In this document: positions 44,053 through 53,845 of the stretch, piece by piece
Layout of the letters: each line of letters starts with the position of its first letter
Position numbering within the stretch: position 1 is the first letter of the stretch
Source: Polaribacter vadi
GTDB taxonomy: Bacteria; Bacteroidota; Bacteroidia; Flavobacteriales; Flavobacteriaceae
NCBI RefSeq assembly: GCF_001761365.1
Contig: NZ_CP017477.1
Location: forward strand, 22,501-86,500
Direction: 5' to 3'
DNA length: 64,000 nucleotides
Translations under genes and position numbers: made by a program
The notes under the pieces: model-generated
Database searches by the model: none
Seen by the model: the letters and a program-made list of their open reading frames with translations, nothing else
Told to the model about the DNA's origin: nothing

Positions 44053-45186
44053 ATGAAAGCTATTTATTTAGACAATGCTGCAACCACAAAAATAGACGAA
44101 GAGGTTTTAAGTTTGATGGTTTCTACTATGCAAGAAAACTTCGGAAATCCTTCTTCTACACATCAATTTGGTAGAAAAGCAAAAGCTGCTGTAGAAACTG
44201 CCAGAAAAAATATAGCCAAACATTTTAACGTTTCTGCAACCGAAATTGTATTTACTGCAGGTGGTACAGAAGCAGATAATTTAATCCTTAATAACGCAGT
44301 TTTAAATTTAGGAGTTCAAAGAATTATTACTTCTAAAATAGAACATCATGCTGTTCTACATACGTGTGAATTTTTAGAAAAATCACAACATATAACGTTA
44401 GATTTTGTAAATGTTGATGAATTTGGAAGTATTGATTTAGTTCATTTAGAGGAGTTATTATCAACCTCAAATACCAAAACTTTGGTAAGTTTAATGCACA
44501 TCAATAACGAAATTGGTAATATTTTAAATGTTGATGAAATAAGTGCAATTTGTAAAAAATACGATGCTTTATTTCATTCAGATACTGTACAGGTTATTGG
44601 TCATTATAAAATAGATTTAAAAGAAACTCCCATCGATTTTATGGTGGCAAGTGCACATAAATTTCATGGACCAAAAGGTGTTGGGTTTGCTTATTTTAAA
44701 AAAGGATTTGGAATTTTACCAATGTTGCATGGAGGAGATCAAGAAAGAGGAGCAAGGTCTAGCACAGAAAATGTACATAGCATTTTAGGCATGGAAAAGG
44801 CGCTTTCAATTGCCATGAATCATTTAGAAAAAGATAGAAATTATATAGAAAGTTTAAAGTTGTACTTTATTTCTGAATTAAAAAATCTATCAGAAAAAAT
44901 TCAATTTAATGGACTTTCATCCAATTTAGATAAAAGTAGTTTTACTATTTTAAACGTACGTTTTCCTGTAATGAATGCTATGCTATTGTTTAGTTTAGAT
45001 ATGGCAGGAATTGCAGTGTCTGGAGGTTCTGCTTGCCAAAGTGGAAGCAATAAAGGTTCTCATGTTTTAGCAGAAATTTTAAATGAAAGTGATGCTGATA
45101 AAACTTCTGTGCGTTTTTCATTTTCGAAATTTACGACTAAAGAAGAGGTTGATATAACAGTTTCAAAACTCAAAAAATTACTATAA
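44053..45186 (+). CDS. Cysteine desulfurase (IscS/NifS family)
   Basis: 377 residues. YLDNAATTKIDEEVL start, PLP lysine K203 in SAHKFHGPKG, active cysteine near 328 in SGGSACQSGSNKGSH. Moves sulfur from cysteine for Fe-S or thiouridine/tRNA modification. The longer active-site loop fits group I (IscS/NifS). No isc or suf partner is adjacent, so its acceptor is unclear. Confidence 0.93.
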   Translation: MKAIYLDNAATTKIDEEVLSLMVSTMQENFGNPSSTHQFGRKAKAAVETARKNIAKHFNVSATEIVFTAGGTEADNLILNNAVLNLGVQRIITSKIEHHAVLHTCEFLEKSQHITLDFVNVDEFGSIDLVHLEELLSTSNTKTLVSLMHINNEIGNILNVDEISAICKKYDALFHSDTVQVIGHYKIDLKETPIDFMVASAHKFHGPKGVGFAYFKKGFGILPMLHGGDQERGARSSTENVHSILGMEKALSIAMNHLEKDRNYIESLKLYFISELKNLSEKIQFNGLSSNLDKSSFTILNVRFPVMNAMLLFSLDMAGIAVSGGSACQSGSNKGSHVLAEILNESDADKTSVRFSFSKFTTKEEVDITVSKLKKLL

Positions 45187-45411
45187 TGTCTATTTTATTT
45201 ATACACTTTGTTATGCTGTAAACATCTCACGCATTGAAAACTATGCTGAGGAATTTCTACTGAACTACAAAATTGGGTAAGAGTTCATATTCTAAAAAGC
45301 ATTATGTGGGATTTTTACGAAATGACAAAACTGTGTGGAGAAAAAATTGGATATCTACAAAACTACACAAAAATAAAAGCGGAGTAAATTCCATCAACTT
45401 TAACCCAAAAA

Positions 45412-45438
45412 AAAAGAGCTACTTTATGTAGCTCTTTT
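45412..45438 (-). terminator. Terminator at the end of the starch locus
   Basis: AAAAGAGCTAC (45412-45422) pairs perfectly with 45428-45438 across TTTAT, with A-runs to the left giving a U-run on the minus strand. It ends the small-protein transcript. Confidence 0.9.
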
Positions 45439-45459
45439 AAAATTTTATGATTATTCTAA

Positions 45460-45642
45460 TTAAAAACCAGTTCCTGGATCAGAAGGAGCAGATGCAGCTT
45501 GTGCTTTCTGTGGGTTTAAAATCATATAGGTTCCTAATGCAGTTAATGCAGCATATTTACCATAATTTCCTATTTTTTTAATCGCGTCTTTACGCGTAAT
45601 TTCTTCTTTTTTATTTTGTGTACTTTTTATATTGTTGTTCAT
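45460..45642 (-). CDS. 60-residue small protein, possibly exported
   Basis: Charged N-terminus, then a Tat/Sec-like segment (TRKDAIKKIG, residues 16-25; YAALTALGTYMIL, 30-42), then KAQA (46-49), a good signal peptidase I motif that would release ASAPSDPGTGF. It could instead be a membrane-anchored peptide. It lies 28 bases after the T9SS protein and just before the locus terminator, so it should be co-transcribed. I do not recognise a named family. Function unknown. Confidence 0.6.
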   Translation of the reverse strand: MNNNIKSTQNKKEEITRKDAIKKIGNYGKYAALTALGTYMILNPQKAQAASAPSDPGTGF

Positions 45643-45670
45643 GATATGTCTAAATTTAAAGGATGAGAAT

Positions 45671-47866
45671 TTATTCTAAAACTATTTTCTTGTTTAATGA
45701 ACCAGCTTCATTTTCTAACTGAACAATATAAACTCCAGTAGAAAGTTGAGGTACATTAATTTCAGAAACACCATTAGAATTAAAAGTAGCATTCAATACT
45801 TGTTTTCCTAAGACATTAAACATTTTAATAGTAGATTTCCCTTGAGACAACCCAACAATTCTTAAAGTAGATTTATCAGCATTATAAATACTTACATTTT
45901 CTAAAGCAACAGTTTCAGTGCTTAAAGCAGACGATTTTGTATGTAAATAAAATCTTCCAATTCCATTTGTAGCTTCTGTTAAAGTAACTTTATAGTTAGA
46001 ATTTAATTCATCTAAACGTGTGAATGTGTTTGTATTTCTATCTTCTAAAAATACTTTTAAACCAGCAGGTAAGTTTGCAACATTTGCAGAAAAAGTGATT
46101 TCTTTATTTGCTTCTGCAATAATACCCACAGGAATTACCATTGTTTCTAAATCTGAATTTGGTAAAGATTGGATTCCTAATTTCTTACCATTTCCGTTTG
46201 TAACTTCGTGTGTGTAAACAGTTAATTTGTTTTCTGAAAAATTTCCTCCAAAAATAGAACTATCATAACCATTATCGAAACCAGTTGTAGTTCCATCAAT
46301 ATAAAAAATATCTGTATCACGAGTATCAGTTCCGTTATTAACGACTAAATTTATTTCTGGTCTTATAGTCGCTGTTTTTTGAAAAGAATCCGCATTTTGG
46401 TGAGATTTTTGAGCATTACCAAATAAAAATGTGTTATTTCCATTAGAACTAACAAAGAAACCTTGCCCAGGAGCTAAATAAAAAGCAGGAGTAGCTGAAT
46501 TAACTTCATCATAAGAACCTGTTGCTTGGTTAAATAACCAAGCCGTAGTTTCTGTTAAACTACTACTATTTTGCTCTAATAAATCATCTGGAGCACTAGC
46601 ATTAATGTTTAAAGCTAAATAAGATGTATATGGATTTCCAATTAAATTGAACCCATTTGTATTTGAATTAATAGCTATAGAAGCATTTGTATCAGGCATA
46701 GTTCCTGTAAAAGCAATATCTCCTGCAGTCGCCAATTTTATAGCTCTAGCATCACCAGAAATAAAATTACCAGTTCCTGTTGCTCCAACTTGGTAATATT
46801 CCCATCCTGGAGTGCTGTTGTTATAATCTCCTAAACCTCTATTGGTAATTGGAGTACTTCCAACAGCTAAACCTTCTGCAGCAGCAAAAGTATCTATATC
46901 TTGTCCAACTACTGGAGACGAAATTAAATACCAATTGTCTGTAGCTAAAGTTCTGTTGTAAGTGATATTTCCAGTTGAAGTTCCATTTACGATTAAAGAA
47001 GAACCTGAACTTACATTTAAAGAACCACTAACATTTAAATCACCAGAAACTGTTAAACCTATTCCACTATTTACTGTTACAGAGCTACCTGTTTCAATAC
47101 TTAAGTAAGGAACAGTTGCAGTTGTACTAACTGTTACAGAAGAGGTATTATTAATAGAGTATAAACTTTTAAATTCTAAAGAGTTAAAAAATAAGTTTCT
47201 CTGACCAGAACCACCATCACCATTAGTACCAGCACTAACATTGTAAAGTCTTATATTAGTTATTGTACTAGGAGTAATTGCAGCTATTGTTCCTGATTCA
47301 CTCTCTGTTCTTCCACCAGTTCTTGCTGCTGTCCAACTAACATTCGTTGCATTTTGAGTAAAAGTAAATGTAATTACAGTATTTGAATCATAAATATTAC
47401 TAAATAGTCCTGAAGTACCAGTTAAATTATATTCATCATTACTCACATTAAAATTTATAATAGTTCCATTTGATGAATCTCGAAGATCGAAACCTTTATT
47501 ACCATCTCTAAAATTAACACCTACAGCAATTTGAAATGAATCTCCTTCTTGAAATGTTTTTGGAAAAGTAGTAGCTGCTCCAGATGAGGCAGCATTTCCA
47601 CTATTTGCAAAAAGTCCAAACGAATTACCACTTACATCTAATTCTGTTGAAAAAGATCCTGTAAATCTGCCTGCAAAACCACCATTCGGAGTTCCTGTAT
47701 CAAAAGTCCAATCACTAAATCCAGATCCTTCATTGGTAGCATTCCATGTTCCCCCGTAATTATTTGCATTATCTAGACCTAATGTGTAAACATCAGTTCC
47801 TAATTGAGCAAAAGCCCCAAGTGATGCAAAAACCATTAGCATCATTAAAAAATAATTTTTTTTCAT
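45671..47866 (-). CDS. T9SS type A sorted protein of unknown function in the starch locus
   Basis: 731 residues. Signal peptide ends GAFAQ. The first about 230 residues are beta-rich and Gly/Ser/Asn-rich, with lectin-like jelly-roll character (inference). A short repetitive stretch near 235-300 (SVTVSTTATVPYLSIE ... GDLNVSGSLNVSSGSS) follows, and the type A sorting domain occupies the last about 75 residues (IKMFNVLGKQVLNA ... STGVYIVQLEN). Exported to the surface by T9SS. No catalytic motif recognised; a starch- or adhesion-related role is suggested only by position, 15 bases after the amylase. Confidence 0.78.
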   Translation of the reverse strand: MKKNYFLMMLMVFASLGAFAQLGTDVYTLGLDNANNYGGTWNATNEGSGFSDWTFDTGTPNGGFAGRFTGSFSTELDVSGNSFGLFANSGNAASSGAATTFPKTFQEGDSFQIAVGVNFRDGNKGFDLRDSSNGTIINFNVSNDEYNLTGTSGLFSNIYDSNTVITFTFTQNATNVSWTAARTGGRTESESGTIAAITPSTITNIRLYNVSAGTNGDGGSGQRNLFFNSLEFKSLYSINNTSSVTVSTTATVPYLSIETGSSVTVNSGIGLTVSGDLNVSGSLNVSSGSSLIVNGTSTGNITYNRTLATDNWYLISSPVVGQDIDTFAAAEGLAVGSTPITNRGLGDYNNSTPGWEYYQVGATGTGNFISGDARAIKLATAGDIAFTGTMPDTNASIAINSNTNGFNLIGNPYTSYLALNINASAPDDLLEQNSSSLTETTAWLFNQATGSYDEVNSATPAFYLAPGQGFFVSSNGNNTFLFGNAQKSHQNADSFQKTATIRPEINLVVNNGTDTRDTDIFYIDGTTTGFDNGYDSSIFGGNFSENKLTVYTHEVTNGNGKKLGIQSLPNSDLETMVIPVGIIAEANKEITFSANVANLPAGLKVFLEDRNTNTFTRLDELNSNYKVTLTEATNGIGRFYLHTKSSALSTETVALENVSIYNADKSTLRIVGLSQGKSTIKMFNVLGKQVLNATFNSNGVSEINVPQLSTGVYIVQLENEAGSLNKKIVLE

Positions 47867-47881
47867 AATTTAAAATTTAGG

Positions 47882-50761
47882 TTAGTTGATAATTAATTTT
47901 TTGGTACTTATTTTGTTGTCATTTTCTTTAATTCTAACAAAATAAATTCCCGTATTTAAATCAGTTACCGAAAACGTATTATTTTTAATAACGCTTTTAG
48001 TAAACTGTTTTACTTGTTTTCCTGTGATATCATAGACTTTTACATCTAACGCTTCTTTTGATAAATAAAAAGCTGTAGATGTTGGGTTTGGATACAGTTG
48101 TAAAATATTGTTTTCTAAAGTAATATCATCATTAGATAATGTTGCTGCTTTATTTCCGAATATCTTAAATTGACCAGGTTGTAGAGTTATAGTACTTGCA
48201 GAATAGGTTGTGCTATTTGAAGCATCCATTAAATCTATCCAAGCACCTGCAATAGGAAAGTTCGTGTTTACAGTTTGTGCAACAACATCAAAATTTGCTA
48301 AAACAATTACATTTCTTAGTTCAGATTCTGGAATTGACGTATTAAAAATATCAATTCTTGGTGTTAAAGAACCAGAGGTTATGGTATAATCTCCTTCAAA
48401 AACATCTTCATTTATTTTTAATGCATTAATTCTTGCCCAGTCATCATAAATACTTTTTCTGATTGCAGTTGTTAACCAGTTGTTTGTCCATTGAGGTTGA
48501 GGTTTAGTCGCTAGTTTACAACCATCATTTTCATAACTTCCATCATCACAAGTAAAAATTGAATTTTCCATTCCTAGATCTCCAAAATGCCAAATCATTT
48601 TTGGACCAGGAATTGTTAAGGTTACTGCTCCAATTGCAGACATTCTAGATAATGCAGTATTTAAATCTTTTACATCATGAGCACTAATAGCACTGTTACC
48701 AAAGGTTACTGTTTTGTACATTACTCGTTCTTCATCATGACTTTCTGCATACCCCATTAACCTTGGTTTTGTAAACCCTCTACTTTTATGACCCATTCTG
48801 TTAATGTTTTTATTACCAGTTTGTGCCATTGCAAGTTCACTATATTCTTCAGTCATTTTTCCCCAAAGCATAATTCCTTTACCTTCATTTTCTCTATGGT
48901 TTGCCCATTGTTGTTCTTCATTATCAGAACCTAAATGTTCAAAAATTACATAGTGATTTGCATCTAAAGACCAAGAATAATCTGCATAAGATTTTAAAAC
49001 ATCAACTCTATCTTGTTGATAATTGTTTGTACAACCATCATCTGAAGCAGAACAGTTTTGAGTGAATCCTTTTGTTAAATCCCATCTAAAACCATCAATT
49101 TTAAAATCTTCAACCCAATGTTTGATAACTCTTTTAGTATATTCTTGCGTTAATGCACTTTGATGGTTAAAATCGTCACCAACATTATAAGCATGCCTTG
49201 GAGTTTCATTAAAATATGGGTTTTCTGCACTTGGACCTCCCCAACCATCATTTTCATGATCGTTCATCCACATTCTAACTAGTGGGTTTCTACCAAAAGC
49301 ATGATTTAAAACAACATCTAAAATCACAGCAATTCCATTTTGATGACATTTGTCTATAAATTCTTTCAATTTAGCTTCTGAACCGTAAAATTTATCTAAA
49401 GCCATATGAAAAGAGGTATTGTAACCCCAACTTTCATTTCCTTCAAACTCCATTACTGGCATTAAATGAATAGCATTGATGTTTAAGTTTTTGAAATAAT
49501 CGATTTTATCAATTAAATCTTGATAATTTCTATTGGCATCAAAATCCCTAACTAAAACTTCGTAAACTATTAAATCTTCTTTTTTGGGTTTTTCGAAATT
49601 GGTAACTGTCCAATTATAAGGTGTTTGTCCTGTTTGTAAAACAGTAACTTCTCTTTCTTGTCCTGAAGGATATTCAGGGATATTTGGATAGGAAGCTGTT
49701 GGAATCCAAGGATCATCAAAAGGAGATAATACCAACGTAGAAAAAGGATCTGCAGTTTTTACCAAACTTGGTGAGTTGGTTGCTGGAGATTGATCAAAAA
49801 CCCAATATTGATAGGTTTCAATTTTTTGAGATGTTAATCCAGAAATTTCTAACCAAAATTTTCCAGAAGTTGCATCTTTTTTCATGGTATAAGCATCAGT
49901 AGGAGTGTAGTTGTTAAAACTACCAGCTACTTGAACAAAATCTTTTCCAGGTGCATTTAAAACTAAAATAGCTTTTGTTGCATCTGCTAGATAATTGATA
50001 CCATCAACCATTCCTGCTGGTAAAGTTTCGTTTACAACAGTTGGTACAACAGTTACGTTAAATTTAACTTCGCCAGTTTCAGTAGAGTTTGGTGGAGTTC
50101 CTACAACTCTTACTTCGCCACTTTCTGTGATATTAGTAATTGTAGCATTACAAGCAGGAAAACCACAGTTTGCTGTTGCTACAGATACATCATTATAAAA
50201 AATTTCGATGCTACCTTGAACTGTAGTAGAACCTTGAAATTTAATTTCAGCTGAAACACTCAAATTATCTCCAGAATTTACAACCACTAAATCTGTTTTT
50301 GGGTTTGATAAATTTACTTGAACAACACCTACTGGATAAATAAAATCTTTGCAAGAACCACCTTCACTTAATTTGAGTTCTTGAGAACCATCTTCATTTC
50401 TGAATACCATTCCAATTTGTGCAGCAGTTTCTATTTGGGCTGGAGTGATGTCAAAATAATCTTGTGGAGTTATAGTGATGCTATAAGTCCCATCATTATT
50501 AGAAGTCATTTCTCCAAAACCATCATCTTTACCCCAATTACCTACAACATTATAGCCGAAAGCATCGTTTTTGTCTCCAATACCTGCATGCATATAAACT
50601 TTTGCAGGATTGCTTATTCCATTACAAGTACTGGTAGAATTAATGTCTACAGTAATTGTAACAGGTTTATCTACTTCTATAGCGTTTACACTTAATGTTA
50701 CTTGAGCATTTACTATAAAAGAAAGTAGAAAAAGGTTTAAAAAAAGTAGTGTTTTTTTCAT
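47882..50761 (-). CDS. GH13 alpha-amylase with T9SS sorting domain
   Basis: 959 residues. Signal peptide (ends IVNAQ); two N-terminal beta domains (about 20-150 and 260-345, the latter CBM48-like); the GH13 barrel from about 395. Conserved regions: DVVLNH (482-487), GFRWD with nucleophile D561, FEH with acid/base E608, SHDEER with D676. Type A sorting domain at the end (last about 75 residues, LYPNPTSTAFYL ... GIYFVRIKEN). A surface amylase that cuts starch for SusCD. It starts 24 bases after a strong terminator, and follows susF. Confidence 0.92.
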   Translation of the reverse strand: MKKTLLFLNLFLLSFIVNAQVTLSVNAIEVDKPVTITVDINSTSTCNGISNPAKVYMHAGIGDKNDAFGYNVVGNWGKDDGFGEMTSNNDGTYSITITPQDYFDITPAQIETAAQIGMVFRNEDGSQELKLSEGGSCKDFIYPVGVVQVNLSNPKTDLVVVNSGDNLSVSAEIKFQGSTTVQGSIEIFYNDVSVATANCGFPACNATITNITESGEVRVVGTPPNSTETGEVKFNVTVVPTVVNETLPAGMVDGINYLADATKAILVLNAPGKDFVQVAGSFNNYTPTDAYTMKKDATSGKFWLEISGLTSQKIETYQYWVFDQSPATNSPSLVKTADPFSTLVLSPFDDPWIPTASYPNIPEYPSGQEREVTVLQTGQTPYNWTVTNFEKPKKEDLIVYEVLVRDFDANRNYQDLIDKIDYFKNLNINAIHLMPVMEFEGNESWGYNTSFHMALDKFYGSEAKLKEFIDKCHQNGIAVILDVVLNHAFGRNPLVRMWMNDHENDGWGGPSAENPYFNETPRHAYNVGDDFNHQSALTQEYTKRVIKHWVEDFKIDGFRWDLTKGFTQNCSASDDGCTNNYQQDRVDVLKSYADYSWSLDANHYVIFEHLGSDNEEQQWANHRENEGKGIMLWGKMTEEYSELAMAQTGNKNINRMGHKSRGFTKPRLMGYAESHDEERVMYKTVTFGNSAISAHDVKDLNTALSRMSAIGAVTLTIPGPKMIWHFGDLGMENSIFTCDDGSYENDGCKLATKPQPQWTNNWLTTAIRKSIYDDWARINALKINEDVFEGDYTITSGSLTPRIDIFNTSIPESELRNVIVLANFDVVAQTVNTNFPIAGAWIDLMDASNSTTYSASTITLQPGQFKIFGNKAATLSNDDITLENNILQLYPNPTSTAFYLSKEALDVKVYDITGKQVKQFTKSVIKNNTFSVTDLNTGIYFVRIKENDNKISTKKLIIN

Positions 50762-50784
50762 AAAATATATTTTTTCAAAAAAAA

Positions 50785-50812
50785 AAGGCTATAAGTTTTT
50801 ACTTATAGCCTT
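50785..50812 (-). terminator. Intra-locus terminator between susF and the amylase
   Basis: AAGGCTATAAGT (50785-50796) and ACTTATAGCCTT (50801-50812) form a perfect 12-bp stem with a four-base loop, followed by a ten-base U-run on the minus strand. Strong by any standard. Only 23 bases separate it from the amylase ATG, too few for a separate promoter. Confidence 0.93.
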
Positions 50813-50823
50813 TAAATTAATAT

Positions 50824-52650
50824 TTAGTTTATAGAAATTGTTTTGTTTGATGTGTTTACTGTAAGTGTATATGTACCTGGAGTACCTGTAAACTTTAAGT
50901 TTTTATCACCATCATCAGCATTTTCAAAATTAGCATCTATAGTATAACCTTCATTTTCAAAATATGGATAGTTATAACTTGGAGAACCCCATTCTAAAGA
51001 TTTATCTAAAAAGAATCTAAATGCATCATTTGCAAAAGTAACTTCACCAGAATAAATTCCTGCACCTGTACAAGGTAAAGCAACAGGAGAATCCCATCCC
51101 CAACCAGCATCAGGAACACCTGCACCAACTAACCATAGCTGATCTAAAGTACATTGTGATTGCTCTGGTCCTAAAGTAATTGTTTTATTGATGTCATCTA
51201 TTTGTAAAAAATAAACACCTGGTGTACCAACAAACTTAAAGTTTTTGTCACCATCATCTGCATTTTCAAGATTCGCATCTATTGTATACCCTGCATCTTC
51301 ATAATATAGGTAATTGAAGTTTGTAGAACCCCATTGAGTTGCTGTATCTGTAAAGAATCTAAAAGCATCATTTTTTAAGTCGATATTCCCTTCGTAAACT
51401 CCAGTTCCTGTACAAGCAATCTGAACAGGATTATCCCAGTTCCAACCATTTGCACCAGCACCAACTACCCAAAGTTGATCGTAATTACAATTTGGACCAT
51501 AAACTGCAGGGCCTAATGTAATCGTTTTAGCAACTGTGTTTATTTCGATAAAATATTCTCCAGCTGTTCCTGTAAATAAAAAGTTATTATCACCATCCAT
51601 AGCATCTTCAAAATTGCTATCAATCGTATAACCTCTATCTACATAATATGGGAAATTATAGCTAGGTGAAGCCCATTCTAATGCTTTGTCAATGAATAAT
51701 CTAAAATTACCTCCATTTTCTGGTGATAAGTTTATGTTTCCTGAATATGTTTTTCCTTGTAATAATAATTCAATTGGAGAATCCCAGCCCCAACCAGCAT
51801 CTACAGCACCAGCACCTACAACATAAAGAGCAGGAGGTAAGTCAACACTGTAAGGAGTTACAGATAAGTTTATACTTTCTGAAGATCTGAACAAATCTCC
51901 AGCAGCTGTTGCAGCAATTGCTCTAATTCTAAAATCGAAATTGATTGCAGTACCAGCAACACCACCATTATCTAAAATATAGCTATTTAATTCACCATGC
52001 TTAATTTCTAAAGTGTTTTCTTGAGTTTCTCCTAAAGAAGTAGCGTTTGTAAAATCTGAACCAGTTTCTGTAACCTCTAATTGATACGTTACATTTACAG
52101 TTGATGTTGAAGTAATTTCTGGATCATCCCAAGTAACTGTCATTGCAACAGCATCTGGATCTACATCAGAAAGTGTAAAAGCATCTCCTGAATTAGGACT
52201 TGTAATGCTTGGAATTTGAACTGCAAATTTAGATACTTGAAATAAAACTACGTTAGAAACAGCTGAACCTGTACTTATTCTCATATATACAGCAGTTGCA
52301 GAAAAAGATTGCACACCAGCATTGTCTAAAACATTATTAAATTCTGAAACAGACATTGAAAAATTATTCTTATCTGTACTACCTAAAGAAATAGGATTTG
52401 TGAATTCTGCATCTGTAGACATTTCTACAGTATACGTTGCAGGTGCATTAATTTCATCAACCCAATTTACTGTAAATGCTGGGTTGTTTGGTAAAGCAAA
52501 GTTTAAAAAGATATTGCTAATACCTGGCGTGTTTAAAACAAATTCAGGTTCTGGACTTGTAATTGTTAAGCTTTCTTCTACATCACAAGCACCTAATAAT
52601 AAGGTTAAGGATAAGAATAAATAGCTTAATTTTTTTATATAATTTTTCAT
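50824..52650 (-). CDS. SusF-like outer-membrane starch-binding lipoprotein
   Basis: 608 residues; lipoprotein with lipobox LLGAC (Cys22). Two Ig-like SusE-type domains (about 28-140 and 145-268), then three starch-binding repeats at about 274-380, 391-494 and 503-608, each with LWxVGAG, GWxWDxP, FRxFxD and GYTIDxN, and ending TI. SusF binds starch at the surface. The repeats are related closely enough to have arisen by internal duplication. Followed by a terminator. Confidence 0.9.
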   Translation of the reverse strand: MKNYIKKLSYLFLSLTLLLGACDVEESLTITSPEPEFVLNTPGISNIFLNFALPNNPAFTVNWVDEINAPATYTVEMSTDAEFTNPISLGSTDKNNFSMSVSEFNNVLDNAGVQSFSATAVYMRISTGSAVSNVVLFQVSKFAVQIPSITSPNSGDAFTLSDVDPDAVAMTVTWDDPEITSTSTVNVTYQLEVTETGSDFTNATSLGETQENTLEIKHGELNSYILDNGGVAGTAINFDFRIRAIAATAAGDLFRSSESINLSVTPYSVDLPPALYVVGAGAVDAGWGWDSPIELLLQGKTYSGNINLSPENGGNFRLFIDKALEWASPSYNFPYYVDRGYTIDSNFEDAMDGDNNFLFTGTAGEYFIEINTVAKTITLGPAVYGPNCNYDQLWVVGAGANGWNWDNPVQIACTGTGVYEGNIDLKNDAFRFFTDTATQWGSTNFNYLYYEDAGYTIDANLENADDGDKNFKFVGTPGVYFLQIDDINKTITLGPEQSQCTLDQLWLVGAGVPDAGWGWDSPVALPCTGAGIYSGEVTFANDAFRFFLDKSLEWGSPSYNYPYFENEGYTIDANFENADDGDKNLKFTGTPGTYTLTVNTSNKTISIN

Positions 52651-52677
52651 TTTTTATATTTTAAAATTAAGTTGATA

Positions 52678-53826
52678 TTATAAGTTTATTGGAATTAAAA
52701 TATAACGGTTTGTTAAATCATTAAACCAAACATCGTAATCATCTTCTACAATTACAGGAATTGCGTCTCCACCAGCTGTTGCTACACCAGAAAAAGAAGA
52801 AGAACTTCCCCAACTTGCGCCAGCACCTGTAGTAAACTTAACATCTCCAGGAATTAATCTTACACTTTTAGCATACCATAAATGTCCATCAAAACTTAAT
52901 TGATTCATTGCAACATCTGCAGTACTAGATCCTTGAATTGTTAAAGAACTAGGACTGGTTATACCTGTTGCATCAAAAGGAACTAAGGTGTATTTTTTTG
53001 CTGCAAAATCTATAGTGAATGTATAAAAACCTGTAGTAGCAACACCAAATCTACCTGGATCTCCAGATTGGGTTCCTGGATTTCCAGCAATATCTCCACT
53101 TTCACTGTATGCATCACTACCTTCATCTCTAGAATCACCCCATTGAGGTTGCCAGTTACCTGTAGATTCTAAAACTTTAAATCTACCTCCACTTTTATCT
53201 GCATTTGTTGGGTCGTCATTTTTAATTAACCCAGTATAATAAAATATATTACTATCAGATTCATCTCTAAACAAAGGCGGATTTTGATTTGCACTAGCAT
53301 TATCCCAACCTGGAGCAACTCCATTTCCTACTAAAAAGTAATCATCTAAAGTATAATTGAAATAAGGGTACACATTAAACTCAATAGTATTAGAAGCTGA
53401 GGTTACACTATTTTGAGTTCCCAAAGAAGAAACTACTCTAGCATATAATTTAGCCCATTCAAAAGGGTTTAAACCTGCATTACCTGCAGCAGCATTAACC
53501 TCACTTACCGATAATGTTATTGTAGTTCTACCAGTTGTAGTTGCTGCAACAATAGGAGCTGTAAAAGTCTCATCTTTAGAAAACTGAATAGCATAATTTA
53601 TAGAAGCTTGTTGTTCATAATTTGCTTCTCCCCAGTTTAAAGTAATTGCTGGGTTATTCGTGTTTACTGCATCTAACTCTAGATCAGTAAAACTAAGTTC
53701 TACCAAAGTTGGTGCAGTTGGATCTGATATTGTAAATAATTCAGAATTATCATCACAAGAATTCAGTATTAATAAAAATACACCTATGAATGCAACTGCT
53801 GAAAATCGTTTTATATTTTTCATCAT
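52678..53826 (-). CDS. SusE-like outer-membrane lipoprotein
   Basis: 383 residues from ATG 53826 (MMKNIKRF; a Met follows at 53823). The longer frame from 53859 would run back over the SusD stop. Lipobox LILNSC. N-terminal SusE Ig domain (TLVELSFTDLELDAV ... AITLNWGEANYE), then two beta domains with starch-binding character in the C-terminal half. Surface starch binding partner of SusCD; stop 27 bases before susF. Confidence 0.88.
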   Translation of the reverse strand: MMKNIKRFSAVAFIGVFLLILNSCDDNSELFTISDPTAPTLVELSFTDLELDAVNTNNPAITLNWGEANYEQQASINYAIQFSKDETFTAPIVAATTTGRTTITLSVSEVNAAAGNAGLNPFEWAKLYARVVSSLGTQNSVTSASNTIEFNVYPYFNYTLDDYFLVGNGVAPGWDNASANQNPPLFRDESDSNIFYYTGLIKNDDPTNADKSGGRFKVLESTGNWQPQWGDSRDEGSDAYSESGDIAGNPGTQSGDPGRFGVATTGFYTFTIDFAAKKYTLVPFDATGITSPSSLTIQGSSTADVAMNQLSFDGHLWYAKSVRLIPGDVKFTTGAGASWGSSSSFSGVATAGGDAIPVIVEDDYDVWFNDLTNRYILIPINL

Positions 53827-53845
53827 TTGTAATTTATTTTTAAGA

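Noticed and set aside
45187..45411. Gap after the cysteine desulfurase as a small gene
   Set aside because: No ORF of useful length with a start, and no RNA motif beyond the terminator at its right end.
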